From Pelomicrobium methylotrophicum (GTDB taxonomy: Bacteria > Pseudomonadota > Gammaproteobacteria > Burkholderiales > UBA6910), in assembly GCF_008014345.1 (NCBI RefSeq), contig NZ_VPFL01000003.1, positions 124,001-188,000 on the forward strand: a stretch of 64,000 nt of DNA, given 5' to 3'. Position 1 is the first letter of the stretch. Each line of letters starts with the position of its first letter. The notes under the pieces were generated by a model that ran no database searches, had not been told where the DNA came from, and saw nothing but the letters and a program-made list of their open reading frames with translations. The position numbers and the translations under genes are program-made. Of this stretch, positions 33,372 through 43,016 are shown piece by piece.

Positions 33372-34127
33372 ATGGAAAACGCTGTCGTATCCAGGGGATT
33401 CGGGCAGGCCCCCCTCTACAAGATCGTCAAAAGCCGCCTTTTGGAGGGGCTGACCGCGGGTGAGTGGACGACGGGCGAAGCGCTGCCGAGTGAGGCCAAG
33501 CTCGCCGCCCGTTTCGATGTGAGCATCGGCACCGTGCGGAAGGCCATCGATGAGCTGGTGGCGGAGAAGATCCTCGTCCGCCACCAGGGAAAAGGCACCT
33601 TCGTGGCCGTCCACAACAAGGACCGGACGCTTTATTACTTCTTTCACCTCGTGGGGCCTGATGGAGTCAAGGAGTTTCCCACCAGCGAGCTGCTGTCATT
33701 CGGCAAGGCCAAAGCAGAGGCGGCGGTGGCGGAGCAGTTGCGGATCGCGCGGGGAGCCCCGGTGTTCCGGTTCCGCAACCTCCTGAAGCTTCAGGGACGT
33801 CCGGTCATCCTGGATCACATCACCATCCCTCAGGCGCTGTTCCCGGATCTGGACGAGGAAGCGTTGCGCAAGCGGGAGAGTACGATCTACGCCCTCTATC
33901 AGGCCCGGTACGGCATCAACGTCATCCGGGCCCAGGAGCGGCTGCGGGCCCGACCCTGCGACGCCGAGGCGGCCAAAATTCTGGGCCTGGCCTCCGGTGC
34001 GCCGATCCTGGAAATCCACCGCGTGGCTTACACCTACAACGACGTACCGGTAGAAGTGCGCCTATCCACGGCCAACACTGAACACCACGACTATCTGAAC
34101 GATCTGGGAAAGGGTCAGGCCCGCTAA
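33372..34127 (+). CDS. GntR family regulator, UTRA (HutC-type) domain
   Basis: 251-residue transcription factor. N-terminal winged helix (LYKIVKSRLLEGL to RHQGKGTFVA, about residues 12-78) with recognition helix around SIGTVRKAIDEL. The C-terminal UTRA ligand-binding domain follows, ending EVRLSTANTEHHDY. Start ATG 33372 is chosen because the longer frame starts inside the operator. Divergent from suyA, so it probably senses the sulfonate or a pathway intermediate. SuyR is the name given to regulators in comparable positions, but I cannot show orthology. Confidence 0.88.
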   Translation: MENAVVSRGFGQAPLYKIVKSRLLEGLTAGEWTTGEALPSEAKLAARFDVSIGTVRKAIDELVAEKILVRHQGKGTFVAVHNKDRTLYYFFHLVGPDGVKEFPTSELLSFGKAKAEAAVAEQLRIARGAPVFRFRNLLKLQGRPVILDHITIPQALFPDLDEEALRKRESTIYALYQARYGINVIRAQERLRARPCDAEAAKILGLASGAPILEIHRVAYTYNDVPVEVRLSTANTEHHDYLNDLGKGQAR

Positions 34128-34270
34128 GCGGCCGGCTGGGGCGGCGGCTGGCAGGCTGCGAGAGGGAAGCAGTCATGGGGCGAGGTAGAACCCTCGCCTC
34201 TAAGTAAGGATAGAAAGGTGGGCAGGTTCCGGCCGGCGGCGCCGGGGCGCTGCGACGGCTTTCAACGCTC

Positions 34271-34300
34271 AGCCGACGGCGTTCGGCCAGGCCGTCGGCT
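34271..34300 (-). terminator. Strong hairpin after rplS, probable terminator
   Basis: A perfect 10-bp stem AGCCGACGGC / GCCGTCGGCT with a 10-base loop, 13 bases past the rplS stop on the minus strand. No clear T-run follows, so termination efficiency is uncertain. The rest of the 185-base gntR-rplS gap holds a second small hairpin (34179-34198) and GGGCAGGTTC at 34220-34229, a decamer also found in the mraY-murD element. Confidence 0.45.
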
Positions 34301-34312
34301 GGACAGTCGTGA

Positions 34313-34693
34313 TCAGGACTCCGCCTGCTTGTCGGCGGCCGAGGTGAGCTTTTCGCGAATGCGCGCCGACTTGCCCGAGCGGTTGCGCAGGTAGTAGAGC
34401 TTCGCCCGGCGCACGCGCCCCCGCCGCTTCACCTCGATCGCGGCCACCAACGGCGAATAAGTCTGGAAGGTCCGCTCCACGCCTTCACCGGAGGAAATCT
34501 TGCGCACGATGAAGGAGGAGTTAAGGCCGCGGTTGCGCTTGGCGATCACGACCCCCTCGTACGCCTGGAGCCGCTCGCGGTTGCCTTCCTTTACCTTCAC
34601 CTGGACCACCACCGTATCGCCCGGCGCGAAGTCGGGGATGTGCTTGCCCAAGCGGGCGATTTCTTCGTTTTCCAGCTCTCTGATCAGGTCCAC
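34313..34693 (-). CDS. rplS: 50S ribosomal protein L19
   Basis: Large-subunit protein at the subunit interface, 126 residues. The conserved start (family pattern [13 protein letters not shown]) corresponds here to a GTG codon at 34693 with an AAGGAG site 8 bases upstream, inside the end of trmD. The body carries [25 protein letters not shown] and the C-terminal [14 protein letters not shown]. Last gene of rpsP-rimM-trmD-rplS. Confidence 0.97.
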   Translation of the reverse strand: MDLIRELENEEIARLGKHIPDFAPGDTVVVQVKVKEGNRERLQAYEGVVIAKRNRGLNSSFIVRKISSGEGVERTFQTYSPLVAAIEVKRRGRVRRAKLYYLRNRSGKSARIREKLTSAADKQAES

Positions 34694-34695
34694 TG

Positions 34696-35472
34696 TCACC
34701 GCTCCTTGCCAACTCTCTTGTCCGTCTCCAGCTCTGCCAGAAATTCTTGCAGGAGCTCCTGCTCCGCTGCGCTCAACCCCCTGCGTTTCAGCAGATCCGG
34801 TCGGCGCAACCAAGTTCGTCCCAGCGCCTGCTTGAGCCGCCAGCGCTGAATCTCGGCGTGGTGGCCGGAGAGCAGCACGGCGGGTACCGCCTGGCCTTGG
34901 TACGCTTCAGGCCGCGTGTAGTGGGGACAGTCCAGCAGTCCGTCAGCAAACGAATCCTGGCTGGCCGACTGCTCGTCCCCAAGGGCGCCCGGCAGCTGGC
35001 GCACCACACAGTCCATCACCACCATCGCCGCCAGTTCCCCGCCCGAGAGCACGTAGTCGCCGATGGAGATCTCCTCGTCGACCCGCCGCGCGAGCAGCCG
35101 CTCGTCCACGCCCTCGTAGCGCCCGGCCAGCAGCGTCAGCCCCGGCAGCGCCGCCAGCTCCAACACCCGCTGGTGGTCCAGGGGCCGGCCCTGCGGCGAC
35201 AGGTACACCACCGGCACATCCGACAGCCCCGCCGCCGCCTGATCCTCTTTGATCGCGGTAATCGCCTTGTCCAGCGGCTCGGCCATCATCACCATGCCGG
35301 GGCCGCCGCCGTAGGGGCGGTCGTCCACCGTCCGGTGCACGTCCCGGGTGAAGTCCCGCGGATTCCAGAGCCGAGCCTCAAAGAGACCGCGCTCCCGCGC
35401 CCGCCCCGTCACGCCGTAGCGCAGCACGGCGTCAAACATTTCCGGGAAGAGGGTGATCACGTCAAAGCGCAT
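34696..35472 (-). CDS. trmD: tRNA (guanine-N1)-methyltransferase TrmD
   Basis: SPOUT methyltransferase making m1G37 in tRNAs, 258 residues. Knotted SAM site: [22 protein letters not shown] and [18 protein letters not shown]. The N terminus [13 protein letters not shown] is typical. Located 60 bases after rimM; the rplS ribosome site lies in its last codons. Confidence 0.98.
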   Translation of the reverse strand: MRFDVITLFPEMFDAVLRYGVTGRARERGLFEARLWNPRDFTRDVHRTVDDRPYGGGPGMVMMAEPLDKAITAIKEDQAAAGLSDVPVVYLSPQGRPLDHQRVLELAALPGLTLLAGRYEGVDERLLARRVDEEISIGDYVLSGGELAAMVVMDCVVRQLPGALGDEQSASQDSFADGLLDCPHYTRPEAYQGQAVPAVLLSGHHAEIQRWRLKQALGRTWLRRPDLLKRRGLSAAEQELLQEFLAELETDKRVGKER

Positions 35473-35532
35473 GGGCCCATCGCTTCCATCGCTTGGCCGT
35501 CGAGGACCGCCATCGACGCGCCCTGGCGACGC

Positions 35533-36057
35533 CTAGAAGTCCGCCCCCCAATCGACGCGCATCACCCGCCGCTCCAGGTCGACCTCCTTGACGACCTGCT
35601 CAACGAAGGGGATCAGCCGTTCCCGCTCGCTCACGACCCGGATGACGGGATGGGCGCCCGTTTCCAGAATCCCGCTCACCTCCCCTAGGAAACTACCGTC
35701 CAGGCTTTCAACCCGAAGCCCGATCAGATCCACCCAGTAAAACTCGCCCTCACCGGTTTCCGGCAGGACGCTGCGAGGCACCGCCACCTCGCACCGGACG
35801 TAGGCCTCTGCCTCGCTGCGGTCCAGGCATCCCTCGAGCTTGGCGATGCCCCCCCGCCCATGCACCCGGTAGCCTTCCACCCGCATCGGACGCCACTCGC
35901 CCCCCACCCCGATCCACCACGTGGGGTAGCGGGAGAGTCCGTCCGGCGTCTGGGTGTAAGGTTTGACCCGCACCCAGCCGCGCACGCCATAGGGTGCGGT
36001 GATCAATCCCAGAACGATCCAGCGCTCCTCCGCTTCAGGCCGTGGTGCCGCCACCAA
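35533..36057 (-). CDS. rimM: 16S rRNA processing protein RimM
   Basis: Assembly factor for the 30S head that binds S19, up to 174 residues. N-terminal RimM domain with [21 protein letters not shown]-terminal PRC-barrel with [16 protein letters not shown] and HPVIRV. The start is ambiguous: the frame begins at TTG 36057 followed directly by GTG 36054, both inside the end of rpsP. Translation is probably coupled to rpsP. Confidence 0.95.
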   Translation of the reverse strand: MVAAPRPEAEERWIVLGLITAPYGVRGWVRVKPYTQTPDGLSRYPTWWIGVGGEWRPMRVEGYRVHGRGGIAKLEGCLDRSEAEAYVRCEVAVPRSVLPETGEGEFYWVDLIGLRVESLDGSFLGEVSGILETGAHPVIRVVSERERLIPFVEQVVKEVDLERRVMRVDWGADF

Positions 36058-36289
36058 ACTGCTTGACCAGCCTAGCCACCGTGTCGGAGAGCTTCGCCCC
36101 CTTGCCCTGCCAGTAGGCGAGCCGGTCCAGCTGGACGCGCAATGCTTCCTCGCCTTCGGCGGCCATGGGGTTGTAGAAGCCGATGCGCTCGATGAAACGG
36201 CCGTCGCGTGGATTGCGCGAATCGGTGACTACCATGTTGTAAAAGGGCCGCTTCTTGGCGCCGCCCCGGGCAAGCCGTATCACTACCAT
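36035..36289 (-). CDS. rpsP: 30S ribosomal protein S16
   Basis: Small-subunit protein, 84 residues, beginning [20 protein letters not shown] and containing [14 protein letters not shown], both conserved. First gene of the rpsP-rimM-trmD-rplS operon, overlapping rimM by up to 23 bases. Confidence 0.98.
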   Translation of the reverse strand: MVVIRLARGGAKKRPFYNMVVTDSRNPRDGRFIERIGFYNPMAAEGEEALRVQLDRLAYWQGKGAKLSDTVARLVKQFGGGTTA

Positions 36290-36324
36290 GGTTTGTGCCC
36301 CTGCCTAACGCGAAAAAGATTAGA

Positions 36325-36354
36325 ATTTTAAAGTATTTTTTGCAGCGGAAGCAA
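36325..36354 (-). promoter_or_regulatory. Candidate promoter of the rpsP operon
   Basis: Minus strand: -35 TTGCTT (36349-36354), 18-base spacer, -10 TAAAAT (36325-36330), about 35 bases before rpsP. Just upstream, a hairpin with AGCGG/CCGCT outer and a self-complementary CTCGGCCGAG core (36358-36380) follows the ffh stop and may end ffh transcription. Confidence 0.45.
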
Positions 36355-36379
36355 GCTAGCGGAACTCGGCCGAGCCCGC

Positions 36380-37726
36380 TCAGCGCACGCCGGGAAACAC
36401 GCCGCGCATGCCCCGCATGAACTTTTGAAGCCCGCCCTTGGAGACCATTTTCATCATCTTCTGGGCCTGCTCGAACTGGTTCAGGAGGCGATTGACTTCC
36501 TGCACGCTGACGCCGGCACCGGCGGCGATGCGCCGCTTGCGGGAAGCTTTGATGATCTCCGGCTTTGCCCGCTCCTGGGGGGTCATGGAATTGATGATGC
36601 CCTCGATGCGCCGGAACGCCCGGTCGTCGAGGGGCACCCCCTGCACCGCCTGGGAAACCTGCAGCGGCAGCTTGTCGAGCATGGCGGACAGCCCCCCCAT
36701 CTTGCGCATCTGCTGGATCTGGGCCTTGAAGTCCTCCAGATCGAAACCCTTGCCCGACTTGACCTTGCGGGCAAGCTTTTCGGCCTCGGCGCGATCGACG
36801 CTGCGTTGCACCTCCTCCACCAGGGAGAGCACGTCACCCATGCCGAGGATGCGGGAGGCCATCCGCTCGGGATGGAAAGGTTCCAGGCCGTTCAACTTCT
36901 CGCTCACGCCGACGAATTTGATCGGCTTACCCGTGACATGGCGCACCGACAGCGCCGCACCGCCACGGGCATCCCCGTCGAGCTTGGTGAGAATGAGGCC
37001 GCTCAGCGGAAGTGCTTCGCCGAAAGCCCGAGCCGTGTTGACCGCATCCTGGCCCTGCATCGCATCCACCACCAGTAGCGTTTCGATGGGCTTCAGGGCT
37101 TCGTGCAGGCGGCGGATTTCCGCCATCATCTCTTCGTCGATCGTGAGCCGTCCCGCCGTGTCCACCAGCATCACGTCGAAGAAATGGCTCCGCGCCCACG
37201 CCAAGGCCCGGCGTGCGATGGCCTCCGGCGCTTCATCCGGCTCGGGGGCAAAAAACTCGCAGCCCACTTGCTGTGCAAGGGCGCGCAACTGCTCCATGGC
37301 CGCCGGTCGGTACACGTCACAGGAGACGAGCAGCACTTTCTTCTTCGTCTCCTTGAGCAGGCGGGCGAGCTTGGCCGTGGTGGTAGTCTTACCGGTCCCC
37401 TGCAGCCCCGCCATCAGGACCGTCGCCGGCGGTGCAGTAGCAAGGTTGAGCGGTTCGTTGTGCTCGCCCATGAGGCGCGCGAGCTCCCGGTGCACGACGC
37501 CCACCAGCATCTGGCCGGGGGTAAGACTGCCCTGGACTTCCTGGCCGAGCGCCTTGTCCTTGACCTGCGCGATGAACTCCTTGACCACGGGCAGCGCCAC
37601 GTCGGCTTCCAGCAGCGCGACGCGCACCTCGCGCAGCGCCGCCTGGATGTTGGCCTCGGTGAGCCGCGCTTCCCCGCGCAGGGTTTTCACTACCCGTGAC
37701 AGGCGCTGGGTCAGATTTTCAAGCAT
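36380..37726 (-). CDS. ffh: Signal recognition particle protein Ffh
   Basis: GTPase that delivers nascent membrane proteins to FtsY, 448 residues. N domain, then G domain with GLQGTGKTTTTAKLARLL, DTAGRLTIDEEMM and TKLDGDARGGAAL. The Met-rich M domain begins about residue 300 (QMRKMGGLSAMLDKLP) and includes RRIAAGAGVSVQEVNRLL for 4.5S RNA binding. Full length, upstream of rpsP and divergent from the cytochrome-assembly-like gene. Confidence 0.98.
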   Translation of the reverse strand: MLENLTQRLSRVVKTLRGEARLTEANIQAALREVRVALLEADVALPVVKEFIAQVKDKALGQEVQGSLTPGQMLVGVVHRELARLMGEHNEPLNLATAPPATVLMAGLQGTGKTTTTAKLARLLKETKKKVLLVSCDVYRPAAMEQLRALAQQVGCEFFAPEPDEAPEAIARRALAWARSHFFDVMLVDTAGRLTIDEEMMAEIRRLHEALKPIETLLVVDAMQGQDAVNTARAFGEALPLSGLILTKLDGDARGGAALSVRHVTGKPIKFVGVSEKLNGLEPFHPERMASRILGMGDVLSLVEEVQRSVDRAEAEKLARKVKSGKGFDLEDFKAQIQQMRKMGGLSAMLDKLPLQVSQAVQGVPLDDRAFRRIEGIINSMTPQERAKPEIIKASRKRRIAAGAGVSVQEVNRLLNQFEQAQKMMKMVSKGGLQKFMRGMRGVFPGVR

Positions 37727-37799
37727 GGCAAAAGGGTGAAGATCTCGGCAGGCCTGGGAAGTCGTGTAGACTTAATGGATTATCCGCGGCAAACAACGC

Positions 37800-38633
37800 A
37801 TGGGTGGAATTTTACCTTATCTTCTGTCGGCCTTGCTCTACGCGGCGGTTGCCGCTTACTACTGGCGGAGCACGCGCACCGCGTCGGAGTCCGCGCCCTC
37901 TCCCGCGCCTCTGCGGTCAGCGCCTGCATGGCGCCATCACTTGATTCTGCTGCCGCTCGCCGTGCACGGCTATTCGCTGGGGAGCAGCATCTTCGGCGAT
38001 GATGGCCTCTATTTAGGCGTGGGGAGCGCCGTATCCGCCATCGTGTTCCTCACGATCGTGGTGTACTGGGCGGGCAGCCGCTTCTACAGCCTGGGGACGC
38101 TGCACCCCGTGGTCGCCCCGGTGGCAGTGGTGGCTTCGATCCTGCCGGCGGTCTTCCCGGCCACGCATCCGCTGCCCAACACCGATGCGCCCGCGTTCAA
38201 GTTCCACTTGCTGATTGCGCTGCTCGCCTACAGTCTGTTCACCATTGCCGCGCTGCATGCGCTGTTCATGGCACTCGTGGAAAAGCGGTTGCACCAGGCG
38301 GCACGCTCCGCCGTGCTGTCCGATTTCCCGCCGCTGCTCACCATGGAACGGCTTCTGTTCCGTATCATCGGCGCCGGCTTCGTGCTGCTCACGCTGACGC
38401 TCGCCTCGGGAATCGTGTTTTCGGAGGAGGTCTTCGGCAAACCGATCCAGTTCAACCACAAGACCGTGTTCGGTCTGGTCTCCTGGGCGGTCTATGCTGC
38501 CCTCCTCGGCGGCCGGTGGCTCTACGGTTGGCGCGGACGAGTGGCGATCCGCTGGACGCTTGCCGGTTTCGCCGCACTCCTTCTGGCCTACGTCGGGAGC
38601 AAGTTCGTGCTCGAGGTGATTCTCAGGCGCTGA
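37800..38633 (+). CDS. Cytochrome c assembly family membrane protein (CcsA/YpjD/HemX-like)
   Basis: 277-residue membrane protein with eight or so hydrophobic segments. His residues in AVHGYSLG, FKFHLLIALLAYSLFTIAALHALF and NHKTVFGLVSWAVYAALLGGRWLYGWRGR match the cytochrome c assembly (CcmC/CcsA-type) family, which handles haem. Orthologues lie next to ffh in many beta- and gammaproteobacteria; their precise role is not settled. Confidence 0.88.
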   Translation: MGGILPYLLSALLYAAVAAYYWRSTRTASESAPSPAPLRSAPAWRHHLILLPLAVHGYSLGSSIFGDDGLYLGVGSAVSAIVFLTIVVYWAGSRFYSLGTLHPVVAPVAVVASILPAVFPATHPLPNTDAPAFKFHLLIALLAYSLFTIAALHALFMALVEKRLHQAARSAVLSDFPPLLTMERLLFRIIGAGFVLLTLTLASGIVFSEEVFGKPIQFNHKTVFGLVSWAVYAALLGGRWLYGWRGRVAIRWTLAGFAALLLAYVGSKFVLEVILRR

Positions 38634-38729
38634 GGCAGCCCTTCCTCTCGGCCTTTTTGCCTTGACAATTCAGAGGCGGCAACCGGATACTGAAACTCCC
38701 CCTGCGGCATCCCCGAGGTGTAACAGGCG

Positions 38730-40031
38730 TTGGATCGCATCCCCACAGGCGCTCTGCTCAGCGTCCTTGCGGTACTCTTAATCCTTTCGGCGCTCTTCTC
38801 CATCTCGGAAACCGCCATGATGGCGCTCAACCGCTACCGGTTGAAGCACCAGGCGCAGAAGGGTCACCGGGGGGCGCGGCTCGCCTCCCGGCTCCTCGCC
38901 AACACCGACAAGCTCCTGGGCGTCATTCTGCTCGGCAATAACCTGGTCAACATGGCCGCCGCGGCGCTGGTGACGGTGATCACCATCCGCCTGTTCGGGG
39001 AGGGGGAGCTTGCATTGAGCTTCGCCACGCTGCTGCTCACCTTCATCGTGCTGGTGTTCTGCGAGATCACTCCCAAGGTCATCGCCGCCGCCCACCCGGA
39101 ACCCATCGCGTTCACGGCCAGCTATGTCCTCACCCCCGTCCTCAAGCTCATGTACCCGGTGGTGTGGTTCGTGAACCTTTTCGTGCGCGGGCTGCTGTGG
39201 CTACTCCGGATACGGCCCGCCGGGGAGGGAACGGCGCAGCTGTCCCTGGAAGAGCTTCGCACACTGGTGCTGGAGGCAGGGCACTATCTCCCGCCCAAGC
39301 ACCACACGATCCTGCTGAATCTGTTCGAGCTCCAGGACATCCGCGTGGACGACGTCATGGTGCCCCGCAGCCAGATCGAGGCCGTGGACCTGGAGGTCCC
39401 CCTCGAGACCCTCAAGAACCAACTGGCCACCGCTTACCATACCCGGCTTCTTGTCTATCGCGGCGAGCTCGACAACGTCGTGGGCATCCTGCACGCCCGC
39501 CGCGTGCTCAACTTCGTGAGCGATCCGGGTGTGAGCGTCGAAGACCTGAAGGAAGTCATCCAGCCCCCGTACTTCATCCCAAGCGGGACCCCGCTGCTCA
39601 CGCAGCTGCACCAGTTCCAGGAAAACCACCAGCGCCTCGGCTTGGTGGTCGACGAGTACGGGGAGCTCTTGGGCCTGGTGACGGTGGAGGATATCCTGGA
39701 GGAGATCGTCGGCGAGTTCACCACCCACTCCCCCCTGGAAGCCGGCGGGTTCGTCGCCCAGGAGGACGGCAGCTATCTGGTCGAAGGCGCGACCCCCTTA
39801 CGCGAGCTCAACCGCAAGCTGGGCTATCGGCTTCCCACCGACGGGCCGCGTACCCTGAACGGGCTCATTCTCGAGCATTTCCAAGACATTCCCGAGGCCG
39901 GCACCAGCGTCAAGATCGCCGGGCAACCGATGGAGATCGTCCAAGTGCAGGACCGGGCCATCAAGCGGGTCAGGCTTTTCCCCCCGGTGCGTGCCGAGGC
40001 GCCCGCCGAGGAGTCGCCCGTCGCCTCTTGA
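38730..40031 (+). CDS. CorC/HlyC family protein with CNNM (DUF21) and CBS domains
   Basis: 433-residue inner-membrane protein. The N-terminal CNNM/DUF21 domain has four hydrophobic segments (LFSISETAMMALNRYRL, LLGNNLVNMAAAAL). A CBS pair follows (RVDDVMVPRSQIEAV, LGLVVDEYGELLGLVTVEDILEEIVGE), then a C-terminal CorC/HlyC domain from about residue 340. Relatives are linked to Mg/Co efflux. The start is TTG after GAGGTG; no nearby ATG gives a full first span. Confidence 0.92.
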   Translation: MDRIPTGALLSVLAVLLILSALFSISETAMMALNRYRLKHQAQKGHRGARLASRLLANTDKLLGVILLGNNLVNMAAAALVTVITIRLFGEGELALSFATLLLTFIVLVFCEITPKVIAAAHPEPIAFTASYVLTPVLKLMYPVVWFVNLFVRGLLWLLRIRPAGEGTAQLSLEELRTLVLEAGHYLPPKHHTILLNLFELQDIRVDDVMVPRSQIEAVDLEVPLETLKNQLATAYHTRLLVYRGELDNVVGILHARRVLNFVSDPGVSVEDLKEVIQPPYFIPSGTPLLTQLHQFQENHQRLGLVVDEYGELLGLVTVEDILEEIVGEFTTHSPLEAGGFVAQEDGSYLVEGATPLRELNRKLGYRLPTDGPRTLNGLILEHFQDIPEAGTSVKIAGQPMEIVQVQDRAIKRVRLFPPVRAEAPAEESPVAS

Positions 40032-40201
40032 CCGGCCCGCTTGTCCCACCGACCCCCTTCTGAATCAATTGGCTAGAGGGGTTATTGAAAGTTCGATCTT
40101 TTGATACGATGCAGGCGTTTTAATGACAGGCCTTCCGGTTCGCCGCCAGGGCGGTGATCGCAGGAAGCGGGCCGTGCCCGGGGGCCGATAGGGAGAGCGT
40201 C

Positions 40202-41428
40202 ATGGCAACCGTTGCTGCAAGCGCCGACAAGCGTGTCAAAGAGTTCGTTTACGCCTGGGAAGGCCGCGACAAGAGCGGCAGGCTCATCAAGGGCGAGATG
40301 CGGGCCACGGGAGAGGCCCTCGTCTCCGCCACGCTGCGTCGCCAGGGCATCAACGTCATCAAGATCCGCAAACAGCGATCCCGGATCGGAAAGAAAATCA
40401 CCGAAAAGGACATCACCCTTTTCACGCGGCAGCTTGCCACCATGATGAAGGCGGGCGTGCCCTTGCTGCAAGCGTTCGACATCGTGGCCCGGGGCCATGC
40501 CAACCCGTCGGTCAGCCGGCTGCTCAACGAGATCCGAACCGAGGTGGAGACGGGGAGCGCCCTGCATCAGGCCTTCCGCAAACATCCCCTCTACTTCGAT
40601 TCGTTGTTCTGCAACTTGGTCGAGGCCGGTGAGGCAGCCGGAATTCTCGACAATCTCCTGGACCGGCTCGCGACCTACAAGGAGAAGGTTCTCGCGGTCA
40701 AAGGCAAGATCAAGTCGGCGTTGTTTTATCCGATGTCGATCATCGTGGTGGCGTTCATCATCACGGCGGTGATCATGATTTTCGTCATCCCGGCATTCAA
40801 GGAGCTGTTTGCGAGCTTCGGTGCCGACCTGCCCACCCCGACGCTGATGGTCATTTCCATCTCCAATTTCTTCGTCGACTGGTGGTGGGCCCTGTTCGGC
40901 GGTATCGCCTTCTCGATATGGCTCTTCTTCTTCACCTGGAAGCGCTCGACCTCGATGCAGCAAGCACTGGACCGGCTGTTTCTCCGGCTACCGGTTTTTG
41001 GCGAGGTGATCCGCAAAGCCACCATCGCTCGCTGGGCGCGGACGCTCTCCACCATGTTCGCCGCCGGGGTGCCGTTGGTGGAGGCGCTGGATTCGGTCGC
41101 CGGCGCCGCCGGCAATTACGTCTACTGGCAGGCCACCAAGAAGATCCAGGCTGAAGTTTCCACGGGCACCAGCCTCACGGTGGCCATGCAGAATACCAAT
41201 GTGTTTCCCAGCATGGTGATCCAGATGACGGCCATCGGTGAGGAATCGGGCTCCCTCGATGCGATGCTGTCCAAAGTGGCGGACTTCTACGAGGAGGAGG
41301 TGGACAACGCCGTCGAGGCGCTCTCCAGCCTCATGGAGCCCATGATCATGGTCGTGCTGGGCGTGCTGATCGGCGGCCTCGTGATCTCCATGTACCTGCC
41401 CATCTTCAAGATGGGAGCGGTGGTTTAG
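40202..41428 (+). CDS. pilC: Type IV pilus assembly inner-membrane protein PilC
   Basis: 408-residue platform protein of type IV pili (T2SSF family). Two repeated T2SF domains: LFTRQLATMMKAGVPLLQAF and RWARTLSTMFAAGVPLVEAL, with three membrane segments. Met at 40202 is chosen; 16 upstream codons are unsupported. First of pilC-pilD-coaE, the typical order. pilB, usually upstream, is not adjacent here. Confidence 0.96.
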   Translation: MATVAASADKRVKEFVYAWEGRDKSGRLIKGEMRATGEALVSATLRRQGINVIKIRKQRSRIGKKITEKDITLFTRQLATMMKAGVPLLQAFDIVARGHANPSVSRLLNEIRTEVETGSALHQAFRKHPLYFDSLFCNLVEAGEAAGILDNLLDRLATYKEKVLAVKGKIKSALFYPMSIIVVAFIITAVIMIFVIPAFKELFASFGADLPTPTLMVISISNFFVDWWWALFGGIAFSIWLFFFTWKRSTSMQQALDRLFLRLPVFGEVIRKATIARWARTLSTMFAAGVPLVEALDSVAGAAGNYVYWQATKKIQAEVSTGTSLTVAMQNTNVFPSMVIQMTAIGEESGSLDAMLSKVADFYEEEVDNAVEALSSLMEPMIMVVLGVLIGGLVISMYLPIFKMGAVV

Positions 41429-41485
41429 AGCTGCGTCTGCGCTCGCGCGAGGACGACGTCCTGCCCTCTGCCCGGATCCTTCGCC

Positions 41486-42346
41486 ATGACGATCACGGCG
41501 GTGCTTGAGGCGAAACCTTTCTTTCTCGTTTCCATCGCCGTTCTGCTCGGCCTCATGGTGGGCAGTTTCCTCAACGTCGTCATCCACCGCTTGCCGCTCA
41601 TGCTGGAGCGGGAGTGGCGGCGCCAGTGCGCGGAGCTTCGGGGCGAGGCTCTGCCGCCAGCCGAGCGTTTCAATCTGGTGATGCCGCGCTCCCACTGTCC
41701 CGCCTGCGGCAAAACCATCGGTGCGCTGGAAAACATTCCAATCGTGAGCTGGTTCGTTCTGCGGGGCCGGTGTTCGTCCTGCGGCGCCCCCATCAGCCCC
41801 CGCTACCCCCTGGTCGAAGGGTTGACCGGGCTCATCTCTGGCTATTGTGCATGGCGCTTCGGGCTCACTCTCGCCGGGGTTGGCGCGCTCATTTTCTGCT
41901 GGGCCTTGATCGCACTGGCCTTTATCGATCTCGACGCCCAGCTCCTGCCCGACGACATCACGCTTCCGCTGCTGTGGCTGGGACTGCTGCTGAACGTAGC
42001 AGACAGCTTCACGGACCTGCGCTCGGCAGTGGTCGGAGCGGCCGCCGGCTACTTGGCGCTGTGGTCGGTGTTCTGGCTTTTCAAGCTCCTTACCGGCAAG
42101 GAGGGGATGGGCCACGGCGACTTCAAGCTTCTGGCCGCCATCGGCGCATGGCTGGGCTGGCAGCAGCTGCCGGTGGTGATTCTGTTGGCTTCGGCGGTGG
42201 GTGCCGTGGTGGGGGTCTGCCTGATCGCCATCCTGGGGCGGGACCGCAGCCTTCCCATCCCTTTCGGCCCCTACCTGGCCGGCGGAGGCCTCGTCGCCCT
42301 GTTCTGGGGGCACGGCCTCACCCAGGCTTACCTCGGACTGTTATGA
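41486..42346 (+). CDS. pilD: Prepilin peptidase / N-methyltransferase
   Basis: Aspartyl protease that cleaves and methylates type IV prepilins, 286 residues. N-terminal methylase region with zinc Cys pairs CPAC and CSSC (about 72-98). Catalytic Asp in FIDLDAQLLPDD and in MGHGDFK. About eight membrane segments. Its stop overlaps the coaE start (ATGA). Confidence 0.97.
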   Translation: MTITAVLEAKPFFLVSIAVLLGLMVGSFLNVVIHRLPLMLEREWRRQCAELRGEALPPAERFNLVMPRSHCPACGKTIGALENIPIVSWFVLRGRCSSCGAPISPRYPLVEGLTGLISGYCAWRFGLTLAGVGALIFCWALIALAFIDLDAQLLPDDITLPLLWLGLLLNVADSFTDLRSAVVGAAAGYLALWSVFWLFKLLTGKEGMGHGDFKLLAAIGAWLGWQQLPVVILLASAVGAVVGVCLIAILGRDRSLPIPFGPYLAGGGLVALFWGHGLTQAYLGLL

Positions 42347-42966
42347 CGTTTGTCGTCGGGCTCACGGGCGGCATTGGCAGCGGCAAGTCGACGGTAGCCC
42401 GGCGCTTCGAAGCGCTGGGAGCCTGCATCGTCGACACCGACGCCATCGCCCACGCGCTCACGGCGGCTGGCGGGGAAGCGATTGCCGCGTTGCGGGAGGC
42501 GTTCGGGGACGCTTATCTCACCGCGGAGGGCGCCTTGGACCGGCCCCGGATGCGGGCTCGGGTCTTCGCCGATCCGCAAGCCAAACAGCAGCTGGAAGCC
42601 ATCCTTCACCCCCGCATCCGCGCCCGGGCCGAAGAGGCGATGGCCCGCTCGCGCGGCCCTTACGTGGTGTTGGTCGTACCGCTGTTGCTGGAGACGGGCG
42701 CCTATGCCCAGCGAGTGGACCGCATCCTGGTGGTGGACTGCCCCGAAGAGCTGCAAATCCGCCGAACCATGCTCCGCAGCGGGCTGGACGAGGCGGCCGT
42801 GAAGTCGATCCTGGCGACCCAGATTTCCCGAGCCGCCCGTCTTGCCCGCGCCGATGACGTCATCGACAACAGCGGCCCTGAAGAAGCGCTGGGGCCGCAA
42901 GTTGATGCGTTGCATCGTAAGTATCTGGAGCTGGCAGGCGCAGGTCAGCCGGCGCGCAATTTGTAA
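42343..42966 (+). CDS. coaE: Dephospho-CoA kinase
   Basis: Last step of coenzyme A synthesis, 207 residues. P-loop GLTGGIGSGKSTVARRF at the N terminus, DTDAIAH, HPRIRARAEE and VVPLLLETG. The ATG overlaps the pilD stop by 4 bases. Complete. Confidence 0.97.
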   Translation: MTFVVGLTGGIGSGKSTVARRFEALGACIVDTDAIAHALTAAGGEAIAALREAFGDAYLTAEGALDRPRMRARVFADPQAKQQLEAILHPRIRARAEEAMARSRGPYVVLVVPLLLETGAYAQRVDRILVVDCPEELQIRRTMLRSGLDEAAVKSILATQISRAARLARADDVIDNSGPEEALGPQVDALHRKYLELAGAGQPARNL

Positions 42967-43016
42967 TCTTCGCGGCAATCCTTCACAATTAACGGTTAAA
43001 CGCCCGTGGCGCGCCA

